From NCBI GenBank assembly GCA_020796225.1, contig CM036768.1:43019396-43083395 (forward strand): DNA of 64,000 nt. The letters are read 5' to 3'. The notes below the pieces were generated by a model. It worked only from the letters and a program-made list of their open reading frames with translations, was not told the origin of the DNA and did no database searches. Both the position numbers and the translations under genes were made by a program. Below, in pieces: positions 35,175 through 47,797 of this stretch. This DNA is from Arion vulgaris (lineage: Eukaryota; Mollusca; Gastropoda; Stylommatophora; Arionidae). The first letter of the stretch is position 1; every line of letters begins with the position of its first letter.

Positions 35175-38100
35175 GAAGTATGAAGTATATGGCCCTTTTC
35201 ATCTTTACAGACGGTCAATAGGCAAGTGTTTTACTGTGACAACTCTGAGTTTTCGCTTTTCTCTCTTGTCGTTCAGCTCGTACATAAGTCTCTTTCAAAA
35301 AACTCTGCGCCCTTCCGTAATTTGGCTTTCCACAACTCTGTATCAGCTGTCCTCCATGTGCTGGGATCTATAGAAAAGTTTTCATTGAGGTTTTGCAGAC
35401 ATCTTTATATCTGAGCAGTGGTCTGCCCTGGTGCCTCTTCCTCCGAAAGTTCACAGAACAACATTTGTTTTGGTATGCGATAAGTTTCATTCTTCTCACA
35501 TGTCCCAACCATCTTAGTCGTCTACTGCTGAGCATGCCCATGATGGAAGGAGTTTTTTAACGTTGTAGTACTTCAGATTTGGGATTTTGTCACCACCTGA
35601 TGCCATAATCTTGGGAGACATCGAAGGTAAAAAGATGTTAAGTCTCCCCCGGTCTTGAGTAGGCTGTCCATGTTTGAGCCATATAGTGAACAATTACAGT
35701 TGATAATTTGAGTTTTCGTCTGAATGTAAATTTTTTTGTTGTCCCAGCCGCTTTGATAGTATCCCGAATGTAGTACCCACCCTATACGAGGTTGATTTTT
35801 CGCCAAGAGAAAGGCTGGCAGTGAGGGGGACCCAAAGATAGCAGAATTTTGCACGGGTGTTGATGGTTACCATTTAAAGGATATTTGATGTCCCCTCCTG
35901 ACATAATAAAAATTTTTTGAGAACTTATTGTCAGAGGAGGTCCTGCCTTTGAAAATTATTAATTAACGCAGGTAGTCTCACGGGCGACAAAAAGGGCCAG
36001 GAAAAGGAGGCCCTTTGAGAAGTTTTTTGGGGGGTTTTTGTCTTCTCTGCGGGTAAACAGTGAACCATCAGATCTAGTGGGATGAAAAATCACCATTAGC
36101 GCCCCCCAAGGGGGGTTTCCCAAGGACGGGAAGAAGATACCAAAGAGAGTGGGGGCAAGGACACACCCCCGCTTGACTCCATTTTAACCTAAAAACACGA
36201 TGTTGCCACGAACTGTATGCTGGCTTTCATGCCTCAGGGAAAGGGAAACAATCAATTGAGCAACTTTGGGGACAACCAATATACTTAAATTTTTTTAAAA
36301 GACTTGGCCTGCTGACTGTGTCAAATGCCTTAGTGGGATCCAAAAAAGCAAATAGAGGCTTGCCGTTCTACATTTTTTGTAGCTGTAAAGGGGAAAATTG
36401 GTCAGTTGTTGCCCGTCCACTTGAACCACATTGTGACTTGAAGAACACGCCCCCAGTTTCGTAGTCTTTTTGAAAGGACTAGTGCAAAAGCTTTTGTTCC
36501 CTTAAAAGGGGAGATGCCCGGGTTAAACCCCTTATCCCCTTTGTTTTTATAGAGGCACTATCTTTGCATCCCCATGTCCTGAGGGGCCCCTCTCCAGCAC
36601 TGTTTTGGGGGGTTGAGGGTGGGGCAGCAGGACACCCCTATTGTATTTGAGACTTCGCAGGAATGTTGTCTAGCCTGATGCCTTGCCATTTGAAAGTTTG
36701 TTGATTGTTTTGGGAAAATTCCTGCTCCGTGGGTTCGGATCCAGCTCGGTTTGGCATGGTGTTTGGTATGATCTGATCGAGGACTGGGGCTGGTTTCTCC
36801 ACAGAGTAAAGATTGGGAAAGTGTTTCCCCCCATCTTTGAGCTGTTTAGTCAATTTTGGCTCACCTGTGTCCGATCTTAGTGGGCAATTTTTTTAGTTTG
36901 GTCCCAGAGCTACTTGATATTTTGTACAGCCTTGGTGTTTCCTTAAACTGCATTTTGTATCGAGAAATGATTTGACCAGTATTATTTTACACCCCTTTAC
37001 TCTGTTGCTCGATTTTTTGTGTAAGATGGTCCTTGAACTTTGGGGGGTTTTTTTGTTAATTTATTAGAGTCTTTTCTTTTCCCCAAGTAGAGGGCTTAGG
37101 GGGTTTCATTTTTTTTCTACCCAGTCTTTGTTGGGGAATTTTTTGGGGCCCAAAGGGGTAATGGGAAGTTTGTTGATTTTAGAATGTTCCATTTTCTCTC
37201 GCTACATTCTCCCATTTCATTCTACAAGAGAGTAAACGCCTTTTGAAAGTCTCCTATTTTTCTGTCATCCCCCTTTTGGTGACAATTTACTTTGGGGTTT
37301 GGGGGTTTTTCTGTTGAAAGGTTTTCCTTGGAAGTATTTTTTACTTTTCTGATAATAGTATGATCTGTATACAGTCCCGCTGTGGAAAGTACGGATTTTC
37401 ACTTGTTGAGGTGTTGTCTGGTGGAGTACAAAATCAAGCTGGTGCCAGTGACCTGATCCGGGGGCCATGACAATTGTCTGTGTTTGACAGAAAGATTTGT
37501 CACACACATGTTGTTTTGGGGAGAATTCACAGTCTTTGGCCATTATGTTGATATTTCCCAAAGCCATGATGACCCAGGCATACTGGCCAGACTGGATCAG
37601 ATCCTATCCGTGCAAAGCACCCAAATAAACAGTTGCTCATCTACTGGAAATGAATTAACGACATTCTGTAATGAGTCATAAAACCTGTCTTCATCTTCTG
37701 CAGACGCTGCTAGGGTTGGTGCGTAGACACATATGATGTTTAGGAGTCCACTTTTACATTGAGTCGTAGTGATATTACTCGTTCTGATGCAGCTACTGGT
37801 GTATGAATAGCTTTCACAAGTCTATTGTGCACGGCAAAGCCGACTCCATACAGTCTAGGTTGATTGGTGCTTAGGCCCTGCCAGAAGAATGTGTAATTCT
37901 TTTCTTTTACTGAACCACAGTCTGGAAGCCTGGTTTCCTGTAGCGCGGCTATGTCTACCTGCAGTCTCTCAAGTTCTCTGTCTATGACAGCTGTTTTCCT
38001 GATGTCTTTTCGTCGGGTCTAGGTTGACAAGTCCGGGACACATGGTCCTTACGTTCCATGTGCCAAATCTAAGAGGTTTATTTGTCTTGTGTCTCTGTAA

Positions 38101-38215
38101 CTGTTGCTTACCGTGTTGTGCTCGAGCCGAAAGCAAAGATGAAGTGTCGTCTCTCTTTGTGCCTAGCCTGGGCAGCTGATATGGAGAATGTGCCTTGCCC
38201 ATTTTGCACAAACCC
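35175..38215 (-). pseudogene. LINE-4 (RTE/CR1-like), decayed, about 3 kb
   Basis: On the minus strand the endonuclease starts at about 38076 with LRFGTWNVRTMCPG. A later box GSGHWHQLDFVLHQ is at 37430-37470. The RT includes PTKAFDTVSR (near 36330) and NGVKRGCVLAPTLFGIF (36150-36185). The C-terminal part includes WDNKKIYIQTKTQIINCNCS, FYLRCLPRLW and RRLRWLGHVRRM...KRHQGRP (35430-35500). Between about 35880 and 37330 the frame is broken very often, frequently at lengthened G or T runs. No intact ORF remains. Confidence 0.82.
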
Positions 38216-38328
38216 TCTCTCTACCCTACTGTTTTTCCAAAGGAAAGACAAAGTCTATACGTTTGGAATCCAGCAGGGTTTGCAGGAGATGCCAGAAGAT
38301 GGCAAGGAATACACACTTAACCATCAAC

Positions 38329-38500
38329 TGCCTTAGGGTCCCTCCTCCGGATTTTTGGTCAAGGTTTACTCCTCTAGCCCTCTGCGTTACCGTGCTGACC
38401 CACAAGGCAGTGGGGATTTTTGATCAGGGTTTACTCCCTAGCCTTTGGCTCTCCGAGCCCCTCTCCACAAGGCAGTGTGTAGCAATTACAAATAGTACAT
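38329..38500 (-). repeat. Partial (GA)n-family-like sequence
   Basis: Two related halves carry GGTTTACTCC...CTAGCC and CCACAAGGCAGTG, the same module as GGTTTACTCCGCTAG / CTACAAGGCAGCAG in copies c and d. It is a short internal fragment in the same orientation as those copies. Confidence 0.5.
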
Positions 38501-39290
38501 ACCGGGTAAATAACACAGTATGACCATAGGCCTTAGTGACGTTTACACATCTCTATTGATAGGATCTTGCAGCCGTTTAACTAGTTCAAAGCAGATAATA
38601 GTTGCTTATATACTTCAGTAGTGTGTATTCAGAAACTACTGAGTAAATTGGATGAACGTTGTGTATATAGTTTCAGTTAAACTTCGCTTTCGTTGATGTG
38701 TGTTGTAGTAGTCACGCTACAACTATTGTTCCGGTCGCCCTGTTGTGTGTAAGTTCACATTTCCACAAACGGCGCGATGGCGATAGAATAGACCTGTCCT
38801 GTGAGTTTGTCTCCGAAAATTACTGGACAATTCTCTTGTCACAAGGTGTGCTGATATTTTTCATCAGCATATAACAGGAACCTTTGTAGACATACACTGA
38901 CGATAATTACAGGTTCCGTGCTTGACCTTGACCTTCCTCTTGACCTAACTGGAATCGCGTGGTAGTTTTCAGCGCTTGGCGTTATTTGGAAATTTTCATC
39001 GATAACTGGTGTCGACTAGAAACACGGTCTTATTTACGATTGAGTAGAATAGAATTGCTGATATTATAATAACACAATTATACCTTTAGTTCTTTCACCG
39101 CTTATATACAAGCGAATAATGATATAGATATATATGTACTCCGTTTCGAATTTACACAGATTAATTTTTTAAGTGCACGGGAAAATAAAGAATTGTGAAG
39201 AGTGATATAGTTTTATAATTAAAATAATAATGAAGTAGATAATGTATATGAATATAACGATATTATGAAGTTGTGGTTGTGACAAGAAAG
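38501..39290. other. No recognised feature
   Basis: AT-rich unique sequence without long ORFs. I find no repeat or motif to support a call. Confidence 0.5.
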
Positions 39291-39905
39291 TACATAATTG
39301 TGAATTATAATGTGGGTGAAATGACAACGATTTGGTGAGCATTATGGGGTGGGTGGTAAAAATATGTGAGTATTAGTGGGTGAGATGGTAAAATGTGGAA
39401 GTATTATGTGGGTGAGATGATAAATATGTGAAGTATTATGTGGGTGAGATGATAAATATGTGTGAAGTATTATGTGGGTGAGATGGTAAATGTGTGGAGA
39501 TTATGTGGGTGAGATGATACTATGGTGGAGTATTTTGTGGGGGAGATGGTAATAAAATGTGTGAAGTATTATGTGGGTGAAATGGTAAATATGTGTGGAG
39601 TATTATGTGGGTGAGATTGTAAATATGTGAGGAGTATTATGTGGGTGAGATTGTAAATATGTGTGGAGTATTATGTGGGTGAGATGGTACATATGTGTGG
39701 AGTATTATTTGGGGGAGATGGTAAATACGTGAAGTGGTATGGTGAGATGGTAAAAAGGTGTGGAGTATTATGTGGGTGAAATGGTAAATATTTTGGAGTA
39801 TTATGTGGATGAGATGGTAAAAATGTGAAGTGGTATTTGGGGGAGATGGTAAAAAGTTTAAGTGGTATGTGGGTGAGATGGTAAAGATGTGTAAAGTATA
39901 ACTTG
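39291..39905. repeat. ~34-bp minisatellite, about 18 copies
   Basis: The unit is GTATTATGTGGGTGAGATGG plus TAAATATGTGTGGA, with length and base variants. The minus-strand ORF across it is an artefact. Confidence 0.93.
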
Positions 39906-41262
39906 GTTCAGCATATAACAAATTCTTATACTTTGCGTTAGTTTATATCAATAATGTTAACCGTTCATCCTGATCTTTGTGGTCTGCACTAAGAACATGA
40001 ATACGTTGCACTTCATTTCCTTTACACCGACGTCTTTTAAGACAGGTGCACCCGAAAATGTTTGTAGAAGGTAATGTTTGGGGTTTGTCTGACCTGACAA
40101 TGCATTGCATGTTTCATTTTTTCTCACACTAAGCGTCCGATACTCTTTTTGATCATTTTTCCGCTATGTAATGCAGATGTGAATTTTTACGATAAAGAGC
40201 ATGTTCATGATTTGATACTTTTTCTGACTCTTTAGGTTCGTCCTATATAAGAAACATTTAAAACTATTTTTTGAGCATGTAGTTTTATTTAGTCAACTGG
40301 CAGTTTAGAGTTTTCCACTATATAATTTCCCTTCAAGAATATAGAAATGGGCACAGAATGAAACATCTAAAACCATGCATGACAGTTTTACTAGATACAA
40401 TAGCATGACTTTTGATTTTGCATTCTGTAAATCCTGATCAACCAATATCATTTGTTTGCCTTCTAGTACAAAAATTTTACTGTAAACTTCCCTTGTGTCA
40501 ACAGATGATATATATGTTATATTAGTCATTTACATAGTATTGCCGAGCTCGGGCAATTCTGGTACGACGAACCAGCTTGACTCTAAGTAACATGATTGTA
40601 AACTCACTGACAATTCATTAGTACGATTTCCGTAACCAACTTCTTTGTCACTTTCACTGCTTCTGTGCCGTTATCAATTCTAGAAGCGACCAAGAGACTT
40701 TTGTAGACTAATGACTTTGTGATTATGTTCGTTTGTTGTGGTGGCATTACTACCTAATCGCATGGTAGCTATTCTTTGATTTTAAATTCACTTTGTTTCT
40801 ACTAGAACAAGCCCTTCGCGTCATGTTTGCTCTTGCATTTTGTCTACCCGCTCCATATTGGGAAGTATTTATTAAATACTTCTTTCATGTTGTTCCTTTT
40901 TCTAGTGTCTGCAATACCTAAACTATGTATGTTTTTGTTTTCCATGAAATTTATTAGATCAGATGTTTTGTTCCCCCAAGGTCACATATATTTATTGTTG
41001 CATACAATTTATTAGATCATATGTTTTGTTCCCCCAAGGTCACATATATTTATTGTTGCTGTTCTGTTTGTTGTCATTGTCGCTCCTTGAATAAAAGAAT
41101 CAATTTAGCAATATTAAACACTGTCAGCTTGCCGGGCCCGTCACAGTGGGGTGTTAGTCACTGAATTGATGACGTTTCAGGATAGTTACTAACCTATACC
41201 ATTCCCAATATTGCACATTCTACTGTATGTTACACAATGATCCTTTATAATGAAATAAAAAT
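39906..41262. other. No recognised gene; one short tandem duplication
   Basis: AT-rich unique sequence. TTATTAGATCAGATGTTTTG / TTCCCCCAAGGTCACATATA is duplicated in tandem at about 40948-41056. I see no exon or element. Confidence 0.5.
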
Positions 41263-41387
41263 CACATCTACATCATCTGCATAAATGTCTTCCTACTACA
41301 TCTACATCATCTACATAAATATCTTCCTACTACATCTACATCATCTGCATAAATATCTTCCTACTACATCTACATCATCTACATAAA

Positions 41388-42763
41388 TGTAACAGACTAG
41401 CTGATACAAGGCCCCAAAAAGAAAACAATGAGACAAAGAGAAAAGAAATAGAAACAGAAAAAATATAGAAAGGAACAGCCCGTGAAATGGCTCTGGTAAG
41501 GTCACCCGAAAACACAAAACACTCTCTTTACACAAAACATGAATGACTATAGAAAATATCAACACTACCTAGATAACTAAAGTTCTGCTGAATTAGCAAT
41601 GTATTTAGTCATCCATCCTGAGTCCTCATGGACTTCATAATACAATACAGTAAACCAAAGAAAGGTTTTAATTATGCATAACACGTTACTTTAAATCCTA
41701 TGACATAATTTAATACCCCAGTTCATTAGTCAGTAATATTAATCTTGTCCTAGAATTATCTTGATGCTGGCTCGATTCTTCTGCTGCAAAATTTGGAAAG
41801 TTACTCGCTGTAAATTTCTATACCAAAAATGTTTTAACATCGGGACAGGTGATACTCTGTTCCATCTCCTTGAAAACAAAAGAACTTGAAACTTGAAAAC
41901 AATTCTGGGAAAAGGCTGCTGGCGTGCTCCGTCTGATTCTTTCTGGAAATGTCTTACATACAGTCTACAATCCCTTGGTCCTCTTAAATGAATAGTCTAA
42001 AGTCCAACACACTGGACTTCCACAATCATAATTTGTCCATACTATACAATAATCATACTTTAAATGGTATCTACAACTAGACGTGACAATTAACAACGAA
42101 GATAGAGGGAAAATGTTTCTATCTAGCACTCTAAATACACTTCACAGTGTCGTCACTGTTATCTAATACACCACCACTGCGTTATTTATCAAGACATGTA
42201 AATAAACTAGTCTGCTTAATTCTCGTCTGCTTAATTCTCCTCTGGAATCACATCGGCGAACAACTATATAAAATTTACCTATCAAATTTCCTTCCACATC
42301 CTGACCTCGCTCGTCAGTCACTCATGGTGATCTCTTCCACTTCAGTTCTATAGTCAGTCACTTAAAATGCAATCACTACCGCTTTTGTTCTCTACAGTGG
42401 TGTTCTCACTTTCTCCAGTAGTTTCTGTCATAACCGCTTCAGTAGTTTCTGGCTTCTCCTCTCTTCAGTGATTTCTGACTTACCACCTCTAAATCTATGT
42501 CTCTACTGAATATATATCTACTCACTTAAGTCCTCCCAAATCCCAGCTGACCCCTGTCCTGGTCTCGAGATTTCCGAGATTAAGGGAGTCCCCGAATACC
42601 ATGGGATAAACCAATTCCGTTGTGATTTTGTATACTACTGGTCAGCAACTAAATATTTGTAAACAAGGTGTTTACCTACAGACTCAAGGACACCCAGTGC
42701 AATAATGGGGGTGGTTTGGGTTGCCCCCTAATATACCCTAGACATAACAGTGAAACTGTTACA
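41388..42763. mobile_element. LTR-like insertion 1 (solo LTR candidate), 4-bp TSD
   Basis: 1,376 bp starting TGTAACAG and ending CTGTTACA, with TAAA on both sides (41384-41387 and 42764-42767). The TG...CA ends, short duplication, size and absence of an ORF point to a solo LTR. A TATA-like CTATATAAAATT lies at 42264-42275. The phrase ATACAAGGCCCC near its start recurs in insertion 2. Strand is unresolved. Confidence 0.78.
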
Positions 42764-42879
42764 TAAATATCTTCCTACTACATCTACATCATCTGCATAA
42801 ATGTCTTCTACTACATCTACATCATCTGTATAATTGTCTTCTTACTACATCTACATCATCTGCATAAATGTCTTCCTAC

Positions 42880-43405
42880 TGTAGAAGGTATGCCGTAGGG
42901 TACGCCGTGGAAGGTAGGCAGTCCGGCAGTTCCCCGACCCCAGGAAGCAGCAGGTGAACCAGACAGAAAGCTAGTTTATAGTTATAGTTAGAGATACAAT
43001 TAGTAGACTTTGTGTGTTGAACTCTCTAAGCAGAGAGAGCAACACACTAGGACCCGACAACGGCGTATTAGAAACCAATTGACGTAGTAGAGTAGTGACG
43101 ACTTAGAAACGTGAGTAAACACTAGGAGACCAATATATACATTGGACAAGAACAGACGTGTTTGTCTAATGCTCTTATAACATCATCTCAAAATAAACAA
43201 ACTCAAGTGCAAGAGAAATATTTGGTCATTATTTGTACTGTCATTGGCTTTGTATTATACGGTGTCAAAGCACGAGCACCGTTAAGAACAACAACAGAGT
43301 TTCCCTTCTCGATAAGAGTCTTCATAAGCACCAGTATAGATGAACCCTGGGCTCTCAACCACCATTAGGCATTCTCCTGATTGGGTTAAGAGGGGGACTA
43401 CAACA
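42880..43405 (+). mobile_element. Short solo LTR, 526 bp, 4-bp TSD
   Basis: Starts TGTAGAAGGTATGCCG and ends GGGGACTACAACA, with CTAC on both sides (42876-42879 and 43406-43409). It contains a TATA-like CTTATAACA and, in order, AAAATAAACAAAC as a polyadenylation signal near 43190. This is the structure of a Gypsy-type LTR. It interrupts the 34-bp array. Confidence 0.8.
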
Positions 43406-44285
43406 CTACTACATCTACATCATCTGCATACATGTCTTCCTACTACATCATCTGCATACATGTCTTCCTACTACATCTACATCATCTGCATACATGTCTT
43501 CCTACTACATCTACATCATCTGCATACATGTCTTCCTACTACATCTACATCATCTGCATACATGTCTTCCTACTACATCTACATCATCTGCATAAATGTC
43601 TTCCTACTACATCTACATCATCTGCATAAATGTCTTCCTACTACATCTACATCATCTGCATAAATGTCTTCCTACTACATCTACATCATCTGCATAAATG
43701 TCTTCCTACTACATCTACATCATCTGCATAAATGTCTTCCTACTACATCTACATCATCTGCATAAATGTCTTCCTACTACATCTACATCATCTGCATACA
43801 TGTATTCCTACAACATCTACATCATCTGCATACATGTCTTCCTACAACATCTACATCATATGTATAATCTAATGTATTCCTACCACATCTACATCATCTG
43901 CATAATTGTTTTCCTACTACATCTACATCATCCGCATACATGTCTTGCTACCCCATCTACATCATCTGTATAATCTAATGTCTTCCTACTACATCTACAT
44001 CATCTGCATAAATGTCTTCCTACTACATCTACATCATCTGCATAATCTAAAGTCTTCCTAGAACATCTACATCATCTGCATAAATGTCTTCCTACTACAT
44101 CTACATCGTCTGCATAAATGTCTTCCTACTACATCTACATCATCTGCATACATGTCTTCCTACAACATCTACATCATATGTATAATCTAATGTATTCCTA
44201 CCACATCTACATAATCTGTATAATCTATTGTCTTCCTACTACATCTACATCATCTGCATAATTTAATGTCTTCCTACCACATCTA

Positions 44286-45333
44286 CAACATATGTTCTCT
44301 TTCTGGTAGTAATGATTGCAGAAAAGTTTGCTGTTAACTTTGTGGATAGTTCTTTCTGTTAGAAGTAATTAACGAGTTAGTCATAAGCCCTTTTGTTTAC
44401 TATCATCTAGTTTCTACAGTGTACCACTTCATCATCATCATCAAATAGTATGTCCTGAGCAGAACTATGCCACGCCAACAGTCCGTCGGAATTTCTCTTT
44501 TTCATAGGCCAGATGCACGACTTTAACTCGACAAATATACTTTTCTAACCTGGCATGGACTGACTGTCACTATCAGACCTCAAGGCTACTCTAGCACCCG
44601 TCTCCGAGATGCTCTAATTTCTGTTGTTTCGAAGCTATCTATAGCTACTCTATGTATGTCGTGTCAAAATACCAAATCTCTTTGTTCTAGAGTGTTAACA
44701 CCCCGTCATTGGCTATCAATTATAGAAAAACATTCACAATCTCTCATCATGTTATGTCCATGCAACAACAATGAAAATAACGTTTCCTGCCATTTAGTTA
44801 ATTTTATGTACATATCCTGTTTATCAAACTAACTAAAAAATGTAGTTATAGAATTGATAGAAATGATGTCGCCAGTACTGACACTTATTTTTAGCCATAC
44901 TACTCTGATTAAAGAAAACCAACTTAATCGTCCCTATCATACATAAATTTCTATTTCATTCTATTTCGTTGATCAAATATGTCAACAGAAGATATTATTA
45001 TGTTTTCCTAAGACCAGATTAAATGATGTCTACTTTTCTCTCTGGTAAAGATAAATCAAACTACATAGTTAGTTCATCTCTAGTCTCATTGATTTGATCC
45101 ATACTTGGCATTTCTAGAATATGTTTTCTTATGTCTCTAGTATAAACTCAACATTAATGTGGGAGGTGGGAGAACCGGTTGGTGACAGCACACTCTGTTA
45201 CACATAGATGTAAATAAGTCTGCGTGTGTGTTTGTGTATGTGTATGTTTATATGTGCGCGCTAACGTTTCTGTTTACGTTAAAATGTTTGAATCGCTGAA
45301 TGGCAGTTCTAACCTCAATTCTCTCATTCTTAG
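44286..45333. other. Unique sequence before the first visible M13 exon
   Basis: AT-rich sequence, probably intron if upstream peptidase exons lie left of this point. A (TG)n-like stretch is at 45210-45250. I looked for the N-terminal M13 motif (DPCxDFYxFACG) on the plus strand here and did not find it. Confidence 0.45.
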
Positions 45334-45417
45334 ATTTACTGGCCAGCGAGCACGATCCTTCGGATCTTGACGTAGTAAAGAAAGCTAAAGATATGTATTC
45401 TTCATGTATTGATTACG
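45334..45417 (+). CDS. M13 metallopeptidase (neprilysin/ECE-like), exon with AK..Y.SC motif
   Basis: Eighty-four bases between a good acceptor (CTCTCATTCTTAG) and a consensus donor (GTAAGT). In the open phase it encodes LLASEHDPSDLDVVKKAKDM then YSSCIDY, matching the M13 N-terminal segment in which a helix 'vkkAk.fY.sCmd' supplies a conserved disulfide cysteine. M13 enzymes are type II membrane zinc peptidases that cleave peptides outside the cell. The exon leaves one base (G) for the next codon, and the exon at 54095 supplies two. The signal-anchor exons must lie further left, and the HEXXH catalytic exons are not in the window. Confidence 0.78.
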
Positions 45418-45469
45418 GTAAGTGTTTTATTGCGAGAATTGTCTATTCATTTTTAAATTAGAATAACAA

Positions 45470-46846
45470 TGTACCAGTACGTTCTTAAGCTAGGATGTTT
45501 CTTATATTAAACAGCGATACCTAGCCTTTATGCCAAGATACCTGCCTCGTTCCAAACTGGTACAACATAAACGAACAACACTCCTAAGACATTCTTCAAC
45601 AAACGAACACACCTAAAAGTATCTCCACTCACATGAATCAATACACTCTAATTTCCAACAACACAAAAGTACTAACGCCAACGTCACGAATTCAAGAACA
45701 TAAATTTCAAAACATCTATTTAAATGTACATAATCATTATTCATAAACCAAATGCAGCATAATACAATAATAATGAATCACATCTCACACAAATCAAACT
45801 TATTGAAAATAGTCCAAATTTTACAGTTAATCATATTACCTTAAGCTAAATCCACTGGTCCGTATTCCTTGTCCTTCGTAGCAGAGGAACCTCACAGCGA
45901 CAAATACCAGACTTGAAAGATATTATGCATCCCCCAGATGCAACCACTGTAGAAATGACGTTGTCAATCAACAGACCGTGACTCACGACGATTCTTCCAG
46001 TATTGTAAAATACAATACCTCACACAGATGCAAGCGCAGTGCCAGCTACGTTGTCAAATCAAGAGACAAGGACTCACGACGATTCTTCCAGTATTGTAAA
46101 ATATAATACCTCGCACAGATGCAAGCACAGTGCCAGCTACGTTGTCAAATCAAGAGACAAGGACTCACGACGATTCTTCCAGTATTGTAAAATATAATAC
46201 CTCACACAGAAGCAAGCACAGTGCCAACTACGTTGTCAAATCAAGAGACAAGGACTCACGACGATTCTTCCAGTATTGTAAAATATAATACCTCACACAG
46301 AAGCAAGCACAGTGCCAACTACGTTGTCAAATCAAGAGACAAGGACTCACGACGATTCTTCCAGTATTGTAAAATATAATACCTCACACAAAAGCAAGCA
46401 CAGTGCCAACTACGTTGTCAAATCAAGAGACAAGGACTCACGACGATTCTTCCAGTATTGTAAAATATAATACCTCACACAGAAGCAAACACAGTGCCAA
46501 CTACGTTGTCAAATCAAGAGACAAGGACTCACGACGATTCTTCCAGTATTGTAAAATATAATACCATCTAGATTTCTTGTAACATATAAGACATCACGCA
46601 GATGCAAACACCGTACCCACTCGTGCTACCGTCCCGGACTCTATCTACTCTCTGACTGCCTGTCCACTCAAAATAATCATCTCCAATCCTCTGAGTTCGT
46701 TCACCTCTCTTCGTGACAACCCATGAGCTGTCAACAACTGTCATCACAACAAAATAGACACAAGGGAATAAAACCAAAGGGGAACAACCAACTACAATAA
46801 GCTAGAATTTATCCCCCTTACCCCCAGGAACAGTAATACTGTTACA
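45470..46846. mobile_element. LTR-like insertion 3, 4-bp TSD, with internal 91-bp repeats
   Basis: 1,377 bp starting TGTACCAG and ending CTGTTACA, flanked by ACAA (45466-45469 and 46847-46850). It shares its last eight bases, size class and duplication length with the insertions at 41388 and 50960. It lies in the first visible intron of the M13 gene, just after the donor site. Confidence 0.72.
45905..46565. repeat. 91-bp minisatellite, about 7 copies
   Basis: The unit includes GACGATTCTTCCAGTATTGT, AAAATATAATACCTCACACA, AGCACAGTGCCAACTACGTT and GTCAAATCAAGAGACAAGGA. Internal copies are nearly identical, so the expansion is recent relative to the element carrying it. Confidence 0.95.
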
Positions 46847-46857
46847 ACAAGGGCATT

Positions 46858-47790
46858 ACGTTTCTTCTTCTTCTTCTTTTGTCGTTACACTGCTACCAGG
46901 TTGTTGCCCAATGTCCCAGTGTGATGGTTTTCTGTTTTTGTCTTGTGCTGTTCTGGTGGCTTTGGTGATTGTTATGTTTGCTCTTTGACATAATTTTGCT
47001 ATGCCATCTAACCATCTTCTTTTCGTGGTCTTCTTACCTTCTTTCCTGCTCTTCGATGTAGAAGACTCTGTATACTGTGGAGAGTGGATGCATTCTTATT
47101 AAGTAGCTAAACCACTTCATTCTTTGATTTTTAATGTAATACAAGCAAGGCTCTGTGCTAACTTTCTTTCTTATGCTGATGTTGGTGACTTTGTCTTTCT
47201 GGTGTTGTTGGTAACTTTTAGCAAGCAGTTGGTAATTTGTTTGACTGGGCTTTGTTCATTGTCCATGTTTGGCTCTGGTAACACAAAGTAGGTATGAAAA
47301 TGCTGTTGATCTTCTGTTGCTTAGCTGTCAGTGAAATGTGTGGGTTCCTCTACAATGGGGCTAGCTGGTAGGTTACGTATTTTGCTTTTTGCACTCTAGC
47401 CTCTATCTCTCTATCTAGTCTTCCGTCTTCTGTGAATATGCTTCTTAAGTATTTGTATTCTTTCACTTGGTTTATTGTAGTGCCATTGACATGAATGTCT
47501 GGATTATTATGTTTTCTTCCCATATTCATTATTTCTGTTTTAGTGTTGTTGATTTTCATGTCCTGATTTATACAATTTTGGTTCTGGGTGTCAATATGTT
47601 GTTGTAGATCTTATTCATTTTGGTGTATCAGGCGCTGATTATCTGCAAAACAGCTGTTCGTTTATGTCATAAGTATCTGAATTTGACTCATGAGTTATTT
47701 ACTCCATATATGCAATAAAGAGTAGTGGTGAGAGGACACAACCTCGTCTGAAACCTGATGTAGTGGAGAACCAGTCGATCATTCTTTCTT
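46858..47790 (-). pseudogene. LINE-5 (RTE-like), 3' segment
   Basis: On the minus strand this covers DWFSTTSGFRRGCVLSPLLF (47715-47775), a decayed active site, MKINNTKTEIMNMGRKHNNP and EYKYLRSIFTEDG (47430-47559), then KNQRMKWFSYLIRMHPLSTV (near 47100) and KKTTKRRWLDGIAKL. It ends in a (GAA)n tail (TTC run, 46861-46876). Upstream segments follow at 48527 and 49796. Confidence 0.8.
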
Positions 47791-47797
47791 TTGTTCT
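47791..47797 (+). repeat. Target site duplication of (GA)n-family copy d, left
   Basis: TTGTTCT, identical to 48527-48533. Confidence 0.85.

Larger units (their letters stand above)
41263..44285. repeat. 34-bp minisatellite interrupted by two LTR-like insertions
   Basis: The unit is TACTACATCTACATCATCTG plus CATAAATGTCTTCC (34 bp), with variants CATACATG and TATAATCTAATG. Blocks lie at about 41263-41387, 42764-42879 and 43406-44285. The gaps are the insertions described separately, and the flanking units match in register once these and one target duplication are removed. The ORFs at 43340-43973 are repeat artefacts. Confidence 0.95.

Noticed and set aside
41263..44285. Regular spacing resembling a CRISPR array
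   Set aside because: Units are head-to-tail without unique spacers, and the genome is eukaryotic; it is a minisatellite.
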